A stretch of 64,000 nt of DNA, taken from the NCBI RefSeq assembly GCF_000186865.1, contig NW_008705561.1:831168-895167 (forward strand), written 5' to 3'. Below the pieces are notes generated by a model. The model did no database searches. It was not told the origin of the DNA and was given only the letters and a program-made list of their open reading frames with translations. How positions within the stretch are numbered: the stretch's first letter is position 1; the number at the start of each line of letters is the position of its first letter. The translations under genes and the position numbers were made by a program. Below, piece after piece: positions 1 to 9,047 of this stretch. This DNA comes from Aureococcus anophagefferens. Its lineage: Eukaryota > Sar > Pelagophyceae > Pelagomonadales > Pelagomonadaceae.

Positions 1-492
1 AGCGCGGCCGTGATGGCCTGGGACAGCGACGCGGCCGCGGGCACGCCGCCGGGCAGCTTCGACCCGTCCGTGTGCACGCTGTAGACGAGCGGCACGCGCG
101 CCGCGCGGCAGAGCAGCGCGAGGTTCACGTCGTTGAAGAGGTCCGTGACGACCATGACGTCGGGCCGGAACTGCGCGAAGCGCCGCCAGAGCGCCCACAT
201 CCACGTCGGCGACGGCGCCTGCGGGGGTCGAGATTCGCGCCGCGAATCGCGCGCGCGGTCGGGGACGCGGCGCGCGCGCGTCCGTGAGCGTCTTCGGGAA
301 GAAGGGGTGGACGCAGCGCGGGATGCGCTGGCCCGCGTCCGCCGCGTCGACGGTCCAGAGGTCCACGACCCAGCCGCTCGCCTCGAGCTCCCTCGTGTAG
401 CCCCGCCAGCGCGGCGCGACGCCGCCGGCGCCGACGACGTCCGTCACCGACGGCACGGCGATGAGGGCGCGCTTGACGCGGGCGTTCGTCAT
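1..492 (-). CDS. glycosyltransferase family 4-like protein, N-terminal part (partial)
   Basis: The gene runs off the left edge of the window; the ATG is at 492. The visible part has the shape of the N-terminal Rossmann half of GT4 sugar transferases (SQD2/glycogen-synthase-like): a hydrophobic first strand (KRALIAVPSV), a glycine-rich turn (GAGGVAPRW), then FRPDVMVVTDLFN and PLVYSVHTDG, which match the family pattern 'F-K-P-D-ii-h..., P-v-v-s-y-H-T'. Frame is lost between about 290 and 219, and the sequence CCCCCGCAG just before 218 looks like a splice acceptor, so an intron of roughly 50-70 nt is inferred. Its donor is not clear. The catalytic C-terminal half lies outside the window. Substrate is unknown. 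Confidence 0.6.
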   Translation of the reverse strand, partial: MTNARVKRALIAVPSVTDVVGAGGVAPRWRGYTRELEASGWVVDLWTVDAADAGQRIPRCVHPFFPKTLTDARAPRPRPRARFAARISTPAGAVADVDVGALAALRAVPARRHGRHGPLQRREPRAALPRGARAARLQRAHGRVEAARRRARGRVAVPGHHGRA

Positions 493-623
493 CGTCGTTT
501 TTATGCGATGCGCGCACGAGATTCGATGCGTCTATGCCCACCGCCAACGCTTGTGGCGGCTTTGCTTCGCGGTTCACGATCGACATTCTGCCCTTCAACC
601 GCGGGCATCGCGCTTGCAAAAAA

Positions 624-1682
624 TCAGTTGACGCTGCCCTCGCGCGCCCCCTTCCCCCGGCCCTGCTTCTCGCGCGCGGCGACGGCGACGGCCAGCACGA
701 CGAGCGCCGTGGCGCCGCCCTCCCTGGCCCCGTAGGTCGACGAGCCCGGCGCGAGCGCGAGCGCGACGAGGGCCGTGAGCGGCGGCTGGACCGCGTTGTA
801 GAGGACGAGCGTCGCCGCGTCGACGTGGCGGTTCGCCCAGGCGCGGAGCGAGTAGCCGACGACGCTGCTCAGCACCGCCGCGTAGGCGAGCGCGGCGAGC
901 GCCGTCGGCCGGGCGACGCGCGCGGCCGCGCCGGCGCTCAGCGGCGCGGGCGCCTCGAGGCCCGCGGCGCCGTCGACGACCGCGGCGCAGGCCATGACGA
1001 CGCAGGAGCCGACGCAGGCGTGCGCCGTGAGCGTCACGGGGCCCCACGGCTCGCGCGCGGCGCCGCGCGCGCCGAGGAGCGCGTCGCCGCCCGTCTCCCC
1101 GTCGTCGTCGTCGTCGGACGCCGCGCCGTCGTCGCCCCGGACCAGCTGCTTCTGGAGCAGGCAGTAGGTCGCGATGCCGACGCCCTGGCAGAACAGCAGG
1201 CACGAGCCCAGGCCCGCGCGCCACCGGGGGCCCGCGGCGGCGGCGGCGGCGCCGCCGCCGAGCTGCAGCAGCGCGACGCCGCCGCCGGCGAGGACCGCGG
1301 AGCCCAGCTTCGCGAGCGTGCAGGGCTCCAGGCCGACGGCCGCGCCGATGACGGCCGCCGTCGACGGCTCGACGCACTGGAACAGCGCCGCGGCCGTCGG
1401 CGACGTCCACGCCACCCCCACCGCGAAGCAGAGCTGGAAGAGGCCGAGGACGACGCCGAAGCTCGCCATGTAGCGCCACTCGCGCGGAGTCGCGGGGAAG
1501 CGCACGGGCGCCTCGGCGCGCGACGCCCAGGCGTAGAGCAGCGGGATGGCCACGAGCTCGCGGCAGAGCGAGAAGGTCACGGGGCTCAAATGCTTCAGCG
1601 ATGCCGCCAGGAGGACGTTGTAGCCGGAATAGATGCCCGCGGCGAAGAAGAGCGCGACGTGCGCGAGGCGGATCTTGTTCAT
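624..1682 (-). CDS. EamA / drug-metabolite-transporter family membrane protein
   Basis: A single uninterrupted frame of 352 residues with about ten hydrophobic segments, the usual length and topology of DMT-superfamily (EamA, plant WAT1/MtN21-like) exporters. The N-terminus (HVALFFAAGIYSGYNVLLA, then LSPVTFSLCRELVAIPLLYAW) matches the first two helices of that family, and the second half repeats the pattern (ALAYAAVLSSVVGYSLRAWANRHVDAATLVLYNAVQPPLTALVAL), as expected for two tandem EamA repeats. An Asp/Glu-rich loop (about 1095-1130) separates the halves. It probably exports small metabolites across the plasma membrane or a plastid/vacuolar membrane; substrate cannot be read from sequence. 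No intron is needed. Confidence 0.85.
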   Translation of the reverse strand: MNKIRLAHVALFFAAGIYSGYNVLLAASLKHLSPVTFSLCRELVAIPLLYAWASRAEAPVRFPATPREWRYMASFGVVLGLFQLCFAVGVAWTSPTAAALFQCVEPSTAAVIGAAVGLEPCTLAKLGSAVLAGGGVALLQLGGGAAAAAAGPRWRAGLGSCLLFCQGVGIATYCLLQKQLVRGDDGAASDDDDDGETGGDALLGARGAAREPWGPVTLTAHACVGSCVVMACAAVVDGAAGLEAPAPLSAGAAARVARPTALAALAYAAVLSSVVGYSLRAWANRHVDAATLVLYNAVQPPLTALVALALAPGSSTYGAREGGATALVVLAVAVAAREKQGRGKGAREGSVN

Positions 1683-1873
1683 GGTTCGGGGGCCTAGGTT
1701 AAGTGGTTCGGGGCTCAGCCTCTGTCCATGCTCCCTCTATTCTCCACAAGTTTTTGCGAGCGTTTGGGTTGAACCTCAACTAGCCTCACTTGAGGTCAAG
1801 CAGAATTATCTAGCAGAATTCTCGAGGCTGCCCCAAGTCCTGCCCGAGCGTCGCGAGCTCCGACGCGCGGACG

Positions 1874-3452
1874 ATGGTGGCGCTCGACGCCGCGACGTCG
1901 CTCATGGGCGAGGACGCGAACGCGGCCGCCGACGACGCGTACTCGATGCTGCACGAGGACGCGCGGCTGGCCGCCGACTCGGCCCGCGCCCGGAGCCAGG
2001 GCCCCTGGACGAAGAACCTGCACTTCCGCCCGCCGTCGGGCTTCTGGGGCGATGCCGAGTGGTACGACCTGCAGCTCGAGCGCCGGCTGCCGGAGGTAAA
2101 ACCCATGCTCGACGAGGTCGTCTTCGCGCTGCCGCCGCTCGGCGGCGGCGGCGTCTGCGACGTCTGCGCCGGGTCCGGCCGCGCGTCCGCGGCGATCCGC
2201 GCCGCCTACCCGCGCGCGCGCCTCACGCTCGTCGACGTCGACGCCGGTCGCCTCGATATCGCCGCCCGCCGCGTCGCGCCGCCCGCGACCTTCGTCGCGG
2301 CGCCGATCGCGCCCGAGGCGCCGACGCTGCCCGAGGCGCCCTACGACGCCGTCGTCTTTTAAAAAAAAGTCTTTTTTTTTTAAAGTCCTGGTGCTGGCGC
2401 TGCGCCACGTCGTCGCGCCGGCGCCGCACTACGCGGACCGCCACGGCCTCGCGGTCGCCGCCACGATCGGCGAGGCCTACCGCGCCCTGTTCAACCAGAT
2501 CTTCTGCTCGCTCCGGCCCGGCGGCCACGTCGTCCTCGGCGACCACGTCGAGCACGGCCACCCGTCGGTCTTCGAGCACATGGTCCTGCTGCGGGAGTGC
2601 GGCTTCGAGGACGTCGACGTCGCCTGGCGCCGGCGCGACTACTTCGTCGTCGGCGCGCGCGCGCGCCTCCGCGTGGAAATCAACCGGCGAGCTGGGACGT
2701 CCCGACCAAACTTTGAAACCGATTCGGCTGATTTTTGGACGAATCGGTTGCTCTCGTCGATTTCTCGTAGCACAACAGAAGTGAAACGGCCTCATACGCG
2801 CACAGGGTCAACTTCCCAATAAGGCGTCCGCTAGCACGTAAAGACGTCCCCGGGCGAATCCTACGTCCGCAGAGGGTTCCTAGACGCCGATTTTTGGTAC
2901 GGTACCGGTTTTGGGCTTCGGGCGGCGCCCCATGCCCGAATCGACCACCGTACTTTTTTTTTTACCCCCGGCGACAGTCTGCGGACGAAAAATACCACGC
3001 GAGAGAGCATGGAGCTACCATCTCAGCGCGCTGCGCGCGGTGGACTTGCTGCGCTGCGTGCCTGACCTCACACCCATTCGCGAGGGTCGTTTCTGCGCTC
3101 TGGCCAGCGACGAAGTCGAAATTTTCTCCCGCGCGGCGCGCGGGGCGGGTGCGGCGACTCTGTGGCAGCGGCCTCTCGGGCGGCGGCAGCGGCGGCTGCG
3201 CGGAGCAGGCTCGTTCTCTGGCGAGGGCGCGACCTCCTGCACGCCGCGCGTGAGCGGCACGTGCAGCTGCGCCGGTTCTGGACCGCTACGCGCACTGGAT
3301 CCCGCCGAATTTTTCCTCCCGCGCTTCGCGCGGCAAGGAGGCGCTCGAGACCAAAACCGGTGCCTGGGCGCTGCGCGGCTTCATGGAGGTGGTCTAGAAC
3401 ATGTTCGAGGACGCCATGGACTTGGTCTCCGCTATAATCTCCACGCGCGCGC

Positions 3453-3493
<41 letters not shown>

Positions 3494-3990
3494 CGGCCGG
3501 CCGGCCGGCCGACCGACCGGCCGGGGCCGGGGCCGACGGCGCAAATGGCGTCCGTCGACGCCTCCGGCTTCGGCCCTGCGTCCCCGGGGTAAGACTAGGC
3601 GCCCCCGGCGTCGTAGCGACCGTAAATGCACTTTTCCCGATTAACGACGGGTCTGCCTCGCTTATTGGGAAGTTGACCCCACATTGAAGTCGGCTTGAAG
3701 ATTTGATTTCCACGCAGGTGCCCCTCGACGACGACGAGCCGCCCTGGCACAACGGCGCGCGGCCGCCGGACGACGTCGCCGGCTGGCGCCGCGACGGCGA
3801 CGCCGCGTCGGAGGGCGGCATCGAGATGCGCGAGGAGCTCGAGGTCGCCGCGGCGGCGCCCGAGGACACGGCGGGCACGGAACTCGCGGACCTCGGGCCG
3901 CCCGCGCCGCGCTCGCCGTCGCGCCCGGGGTCCCCGGCGACGCTCGCCGCGATGAACGCCGCGCGGCTCGCCGAGGAGAGCGAGCGCTAA
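1874..3990 (+). CDS. class I SAM-dependent methyltransferase, interrupted by a 1 kb element-like intron
   Basis: The N-terminal part (1874-2353) carries a methyltransferase motif I (GVCDVCAGSGRAS) and the acidic strand-2 end (LTLVDVDAG). The frame stops in a 31-nt A/T-only-like insert (about 2354-2384) and resumes at 2385 (VLVLALRHVVAP...). The second part contains FCSLRPGGHVVLGDH and a C-terminal strand DYFVVGARA, both typical of class I methyltransferases. From 2673 to 3717 lies a GT...AG intron with inverted-repeat ends (annotated separately). Splicing CGC|GTG to CAG|GTG keeps phase 0 and adds a 90-residue acidic tail to the TGA-region stop at 3990. Substrate is unknown. The 31-nt insert could be an assembly homopolymer error, a very small insertion or a disabling lesion, so the intact product is not certain. 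Confidence 0.6.
2671..3715 (+). mobile_element. 1,045 bp element with terminal inverted repeats, acting as intron
   Basis: The ends are a perfect 13 bp inverted repeat (GCGTGGAAATCAA at 2671-2683; its complement at 3703-3715). A second, inner inverted pair GGGTCAACTTCCCAATAAG lies at 2806-2824 and 3660-3678. The methyltransferase frame is continuous when GT at 2673 is joined to AG at 3717, so the element is almost exactly coextensive with an intron. No open frame resembling a transposase is visible inside; there is a GAC-repeat at about 3456-3492 and CCGG-rich repeats after it. No clear target duplication was found. The left arm (about 2724-2751) contains a stem-loop nearly identical to one in the introner family of this window. 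Confidence 0.6.
3453..3525. repeat. GAC trinucleotide run followed by CCGG/ACCG repeats
   Basis: A pure (GAC)n-like microsatellite at about 3456-3493 followed by alternating CCGG and GACC units. It lies inside the large intron of the methyltransferase gene and creates artificial poly-Asp and poly-Arg frames. Confidence 0.85.
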
Positions 3991-4140
3991 GAACTTTTTT
4001 TTTTTCAAAGAATGCTGTGCATGCGGCTTCTCAGTCGCAATTCCTCTGTTGAAGGCTAAGTTTGACCCACGTTGCCGCGATCCGAAGCGAGCATGTACGC
4101 GTTATGCTGCCCAGGGTTGCCGCGAGCTCTGAGAGGAGGC

Positions 4141-5610
4141 ATGATGTACGCGTTCTGCCTCCTCGCAACCGCCGCAGCCTTCCGCGGTCCTGCATCGCAG
4201 GTCGCTCCCGCGCGCGCTGCACCGCGTCTGCGCGGCGCCGTCGCTCCCGCGCGCGCTGCACCGCTTCTGCGCGGCGCCGTCGAGGACCACGTGACGCAGC
4301 GCGCCGAGGACCTGCTCATGGCCATCGTCAAGGACAAGACGGCCTTGGGCAATGACATCAAGCGCAACAACCAGCGCACGGGCGGGTCCGCGGTGCTCGA
4401 GGGCGTCACGCTCGAGCGCTGCGACGCCGACGGCCTCGACATGACCTGCGTCGTCCGGCGGCGCGTCGGCGGCTTCGGCCGCAAGTTCGAGACGGGCGAC
4501 GAGCGCGCGAACGCGACGTGGGCCGACTTGCTGCCGGACGACGCCGCCGCGGCCTGGGCGGGCGGCGCCGACGCGCAGCGGCGGCTCATGCAGGTCGCCT
4601 GCGGTTTAGAATTGCCCGGCGCCGCCGCGCGCCTCCTGGACGGGGCGTTCCCCGGCGGCCTCGGCGACGCCGGGCGCCTGCCCGACAACCTCTGGCTCAA
4701 CAACATCCCGGCGTCGAAGCTCGCGCGCAGGCACATGAGCGACGCGTGCATCGCCGGCGTCCTCGACGCGCTCGGCGCGCCCGGCGCGCCGAGCACGCTC
4801 GCGGTGACGATCAAGCCCCCGGAGCTCGACGTCGAGATGGACACGTACCGCATCGGCACCCTGCTGGAGCTCGTGCGGTCGTTGACCTTCGCCATCATCT
4901 CGGAGCGCGGCGAGCGCGTGCGCGTCGCCGTGCAGGCGCCCATGGGCGAGGGCATCTTCGCGGGCATGCCCCTGTCCCTGAACGGCGTGCGCAAGCTCCT
5001 CTCGCTCATGGACTGGGGCCCCGACGCGGCCCAGCTCATGGACGACGGCTACGTGCGCTTCGGCGCCGTGTCGGGCCGGCCCGAGGACGTCGACGACAAG
5101 GACGACGTCTTCGTCCTCGTCGCGCCGCAGTCCATCGTCGGCAGCTCCATCGTCGAGCCGCTCCGGGACATGGTCGAGGCGGCGGGGCGCCGCAAGGTCA
5201 TCACGATCAACGCGAATCTCGACGACATCCAGTCGTCCCAGGGGGTCATGTCCTACCGCGGCCGCGGCGAGCGCCTCGCGTTCGAGGACGCGTGGCGCGA
5301 GATCTTCCACTTCTCGCTCGTCGTGCCCATCGGGCGCACCTTCTTCCCGATCCTCGGCGCCGTCGTGAGGCCGACGCTGGGCAGCCCCTACGGCCTCTAC
5401 CAGCGCATGGAGCGCGCGAGCGACCCGCGCGCGACGTTCCGCGACAGCCGCGACCGCGCGAGGGCGGCCGCGGCGGGCGAGCTCACGGAGGTGTACCGGC
5501 CCGTGGGCTGCTACGCGGCCATGCCGACGCCCAAGGAGCAGAAGGCGGCCTTCGCCGCGGCGCTCCGGGACGAGTTCGAGCGCGAGGAGGCGCGTAAGAA
5601 GGAGGCGTGA
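4141..5610 (+). CDS. plastid-targeted DUF1995 protein (LPA3-like)
   Basis: About 489 residues from the ATG at 4141 (another in-frame ATG at 4093 would add 16 residues). The leader MMYAFCLLATAAAFRGP is an ER signal peptide ending in an A-A-A-F motif, the plastid-import signature of ochrophyte algae. The next 26 residues are a perfect-length 13-residue tandem duplication (VAPARAAPRLRGA / VAPARAAPLLRGA). The body fits DUF1995, the domain of the Arabidopsis photosystem-II assembly factor LPA3: RLPDNLWLNNIP, AVTIKPPELDVEMDTY, then FVLVAPQSIVGS and ITINANLDD, which correspond to the nucleotide-binding-like strands of that family. Inferred role: photosystem assembly or plastid maintenance. No intron needed; convergent neighbours are absent and the next gene starts 185 bp downstream. 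Confidence 0.7.
   Translation: MMYAFCLLATAAAFRGPASQVAPARAAPRLRGAVAPARAAPLLRGAVEDHVTQRAEDLLMAIVKDKTALGNDIKRNNQRTGGSAVLEGVTLERCDADGLDMTCVVRRRVGGFGRKFETGDERANATWADLLPDDAAAAWAGGADAQRRLMQVACGLELPGAAARLLDGAFPGGLGDAGRLPDNLWLNNIPASKLARRHMSDACIAGVLDALGAPGAPSTLAVTIKPPELDVEMDTYRIGTLLELVRSLTFAIISERGERVRVAVQAPMGEGIFAGMPLSLNGVRKLLSLMDWGPDAAQLMDDGYVRFGAVSGRPEDVDDKDDVFVLVAPQSIVGSSIVEPLRDMVEAAGRRKVITINANLDDIQSSQGVMSYRGRGERLAFEDAWREIFHFSLVVPIGRTFFPILGAVVRPTLGSPYGLYQRMERASDPRATFRDSRDRARAAAAGELTEVYRPVGCYAAMPTPKEQKAAFAAALRDEFEREEARKKEA
4201..4278 (+). repeat. 39 bp tandem duplication in a plastid transit peptide
   Basis: Units 4201-4239 and 4240-4278 differ at one base (CGT/CTT codon change Arg to Leu). The duplication doubles a 13-residue, Arg/Ala/Pro-rich transit-peptide segment of the DUF1995 gene and keeps the frame. 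Confidence 0.9.
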
Positions 5611-5795
5611 GGGGGGAGGTGCGTGGCCCACTGTGGGCCAGTGGCAGTGTAGACACTGTAGTCCTCAGTACCTAGGTACGCCTCTCATTGAGTCTCAAGC
5701 ACTTGTCGCCGAAACAAATCTCCGCGGTCGCGGTTGAGCTTATCCCCGAAAGCCAATCCTCGTCGGCGCGGCTCATATCGACACTTCCAAACACA

Positions 5796-8301
5796 ATGAT
5801 CGCCCGAAGGCTCGCGGTTCTCGTCGCCTTGGCGTCGCCGCCTGAATTGTCCGCCTTCTCGCGCATCTACGGCATCTGGCCGGGCGAGGACCACCTGCAG
5901 GACTTCTGGGGCCCCGCTCGCCTGGGCTTCGAGGGGAGTTTCGCCTATGAAGCGAGCGTCCTCGCCGCGAGCGACGACGACGTCGCGTCGATCATCGGCG
6001 GCATCCTGGGCGCTTCGGGGGACGCGCGCGGCGCGCTCGTCGTCGGGCCCATGCGCCACGGCGAGGCGAGCTACGCGGCGTTCCTCGAGGCCGGCGGCGC
6101 GTTCTTCCCCATCGCCGAGGGCGTCGACCTGGCCGCGTACGGCCTGACCAACGAGACGAGCTTCCAGTTCGTCTTCAGCCCGGACCCCATCAACGCCGCG
6201 GGGCTCGTGGCCCAGGAGATCTGCCGGACGACGGGCTACGGGGCCATCCACCGCGTCATGCGCCTGTACGGCGCCGCGTACGCGGACTCGCGCGTCGACG
6301 CGAACCTGGCGTGGCTCGAGGAGCACTGCGGCACGACGATCTTCGAGCACTCGTCGCTGCGGGCCTACTTCCGCGAGGAGACGGCCTACGACCTGGCCTT
6401 CTCCGCACTCGTCAAGGATTCGTCCGCGTCGTTGATCGTCGCCGCGAACGACCGCATGGTCAAGGGCGCGCTCCGGGCCATCGAGGACACGCTGAGCCCC
6501 GCGGCGGCGGCGAAGATTTTGATCGCGGGCTTCGACTGGACCGAGGACTGGATGCTCAAGCAGGGGAAGATCGTCGCCGACGGCGACCAGTACATGTCGA
6601 CGCCGGGCGTGGGCGCGTGGAGGTCCATGAAGCACGTCATCGACGTCGTGCGGTCCAACGGCTACGGCACGACGGCGGACCTGCAGCGCTTCTTCGACGA
6701 CGGCGCGGCGCAGATCTGGACGGAGACGTCGTGCCAGTACGCGGACACCGAGGGCTACGTCCTCTCTTATTTGCTCAACAACTACGCGCCGAGCGTGCGC
6801 GCCAAGCCCGCGTCGGGCGTCGGGCCGACGATCGTCCGCGTCGGCGCGAGCGACATTCACGTCGACGCGGTGGACACGGCCGGCGGCAGCTTCTCCGCGA
6901 CGGCCTGGATCAACCTCGAGTGGCACGACGCGCGCCTCGCCTTCGACGCGAACATCTACAACGGCACGGTCTACGTCGACGCGACGCGCATCTGGTTTCC
7001 GAACATCTACCTCCTCAACCATTTCACGCCGCAACTGCTCTTGTTGATCAAGGTGCTCCCCGCGGCCGTCATGCCGGACGGCACCGTGCGCGCGAGGTTC
7101 AAGGCCGCCGGCGAATACGTCTGCGACATGAACATCGCTCCCTACCCCTACGACGACCACGCGTGCGAACTCTCGCTCGTCTCCCCGTCGACGACGAGCG
7201 AGCTCAAGCTCGTCGGCGACCTCGGCTACACGATCTTCGGAGGGCCCGAGGGCTTCGAAACCCCGTCGCGCGACGACGTCCGCGAGGGGACGTACGTCGA
7301 CCAGCGAGGGGAGGGCCACGGCATGGTGGATCTTCCCATCTTGCTCACGCCAGCGTCCTGTGGCCGTGACGATTTTCGAGAGATTCTGGCCGGGAAAACG
7401 ACGAGAAATCGTTACGGCGGTGACGATTTTCGAGAGATTCTGGCCGGGAAAACGATGAGAAATCGTTACCGACACATTTGGTAGGCTCACGCGGGACCCG
7501 CGCTACGTCGTCCTGACCTACGTGCTCGTCGGCTGGGCGCTCAACATGCTGGGCTTCCTCGTGTTCTGGATCCCCACGGAGGGCAGCGGCATCGACCGGT
7601 CGGGCCTCGCGATGACGACGATCCTCACGGCGCAGTTCATGATGTACGAAGCCAAGGTCACGCAAGTCAGCACGTGGCTCGACATGTACTTCTCGCAGAT
7701 GATCGCGTACCAGCTCGTCGCCTTTCTCCTGACGGTCCACAGCGCGCGCAGGAACAGAATGGTGCTCGCGCTCGGCGGCGACGGGGACTACCTGGACAAG
7801 GTGTATCGGCGCCAGTACGAGCTCGGCGAGGGATCGGGCGGACACTTCAAGAACGTCGTCTTCTTCCTCTTCAACCTGCTCTTCGGCGGCGGCGACGCCT
7901 TCCCCGTGGACCGCTGGGCGCGCCGCTACTTCGTGCCCTTCTTCTTCGTTAGTCAGATCGCGCTTTGCTTCTACCCCTTCAGGAAAAGTGGCAAAATCAC
8001 GAAGTCGGACTACACGGGCTTCAACTCGCCCCTCTGCCACATCAATCTGGCCTTCGCCGGGATGTACGCGGTCGTCTTCGCGCTCGGGCTGCTGTACCGG
8101 AGCTGGGACGACAAGCCCGTGGGATTTTCCGCAGGCTGGCACGAAACTCGGCGCGAGCCGATCACGCCAAAACCCGGCTCGGTCGTCCTAGTCGGCGAGG
8201 CGACCGAGGCGCCCGAGGCGACGGGCTCAAGGCCGCGAAACCGGCGACTCTCGTCGGCGACGACGTCGACGTCGACGATGTCGGTGCGTGCGTGGGAATG
8301 A
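5796..8301 (+). CDS. periplasmic-binding-protein domain fused to a Cys-loop pentameric ligand-gated ion channel
   Basis: The product starts at ATG 5796 with a signal peptide. Residues about 20-330 form a type 1 periplasmic-binding (LacI/RbsB-type) fold: EGSFAYEASVLAA, ALVVGPMRHGE, LIVAANDRMVKGALRAI, ILIAGFDWTEDW and a closing GDQYMSTPGVGAW. Residues about 345-500 are a Cys-loop receptor ligand-binding domain: AWINLEWHDARLAF, IWFPNIYLLN and a loop with Cys443 and Cys457 separated by exactly 13 residues and containing YPYDDH, equivalent to FPFD in animal receptors. After an intron region (7296-7485) come M1 (RDPRYVVLTYVLVGWAL ... FLVFWIP), M2 (AMTTILTAQFMMYEA), M3 and one or two further helices, then a tail to the stop at 8301. 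A 58-nt intron 7296-7353 joining GTY to RPVAVTIF gives the expected strand before M1; the following junction to LTRDP is unresolved because of a repeated hairpin (7366-7469). Likely a surface channel gated or modulated by a small solute. Confidence 0.8.
7366..7469 (+). repeat. two 50 bp imperfect-palindrome units, 54 bp period, in an intron
   Basis: Units 7366-7415 and 7420-7469 begin GTGACGATTTTC and end GAGAAATCGTTAC, so each can fold on itself. They differ at one or two positions and are separated by GGCG. They sit just before the acceptor-like TTTGGTAG (ends 7484) of the channel gene and have no obvious coding role. Confidence 0.85.
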
Positions 8302-8312
8302 AGGCTAGCTTC

Positions 8313-8366
8313 CAACATCTAAGCCCACACGGATGTAAAGGGCGGCAACATCTAAGCCCACACGGA
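8313..8366 (+). repeat. 33 bp-period direct repeat
   Basis: The words CAACATCTAAGCCCACACGG at 8313 and 8346 are identical over at least 20 bases, separated by ATGTAAAGGGCGG-like spacer. Confidence 0.85.
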
Positions 8367-8459
8367 CGCGCACGCGTACGCGCGGGGAGCCCCCGCAGAC
8401 GCGTGCACGCGTACGGCGTACGCGCAGCCGACTGCAACAAATGTAGATGCAGTCACCGG

Positions 8460-8906
8460 CTAGGTTCCACTTTACTGCCGTAATTCGCCGGCGAGTGCGA
8501 GTTTGCTTGCTTTGCCGGAGTCGTCGCGAGTTTTCCCGTTTGCCGCAACTCGATTTGCCGGCGCCGCTAGTTGCGGGAAACGGCGAGTTTCCGTGGTAAA
8601 TTGAAGTAAAATTGCACCTCAACTTGAAGTAAACTACGATAAACTGGCTGCCAAGCCCCTAACACAACCAGCGCCGTCCTCGCAGGAGGAACCGTAATAT
8701 CCGCGCCAATGAAGCAGAGTTGATTTCGGTCGTTCCCGCGAGTCACGCGCGCCGCGTAGTACGCGGGACGCCACGGCTTGAAGGGCCTCTCGGCCGCCGA
8801 AAAACCGGCCCGGCAGTAAACTCGCCGGCGGCAAATCACCGTCAAAGTAAAACTCGAAAAACTCGCCCCTGGAGCGGCAAAGTTTTTACGGTAAAGTGGA
8901 ACCTAG
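8460..8906. mobile_element. 447 bp MITE with 16 bp TIRs and 8 bp target duplication
   Basis: The left end CTAGGTTCCACTTTAC (8460-8475) is perfectly complementary to the right end (8891-8906). The element is flanked by an identical 8 bp direct repeat GTCACCGG at 8452-8459 and 8907-8914. It encodes no transposase and is much richer in A/T than the genes. The 8 bp duplication is the length produced by hAT-like and some other DNA transposases (superfamily assignment is inference). Its insertion lies about 140 bp upstream of the dynamin ATG. Confidence 0.92.
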
Positions 8907-9047
8907 GTCACCGGTGCACTGCTCGAAATTGCCTCGCACGCAGACGCCACACACAACATCTCCGCGACGCGGCGCCAGCGCGCGCGCACCTGCGCCCTTC
9001 GGCACGGTCTCCGTCGCCGACGTCTGAAGCGCGCGCCGCCGGCCGCC

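Larger units (their letters stand above)
8302..9047. other. intergenic region between channel and dynamin genes
   Basis: It holds a 33 bp-period direct repeat (8313-8378), a complete 447 bp MITE (8460-8906) and about 130 bp of leader before the dynamin ATG. No other gene is seen. Confidence 0.7.

Noticed and set aside
125..619. Several long frames opposite to and within the first genes
   Set aside because: Arg/Gly/Ala-rich shadow frames of the glycosyltransferase and EamA genes.
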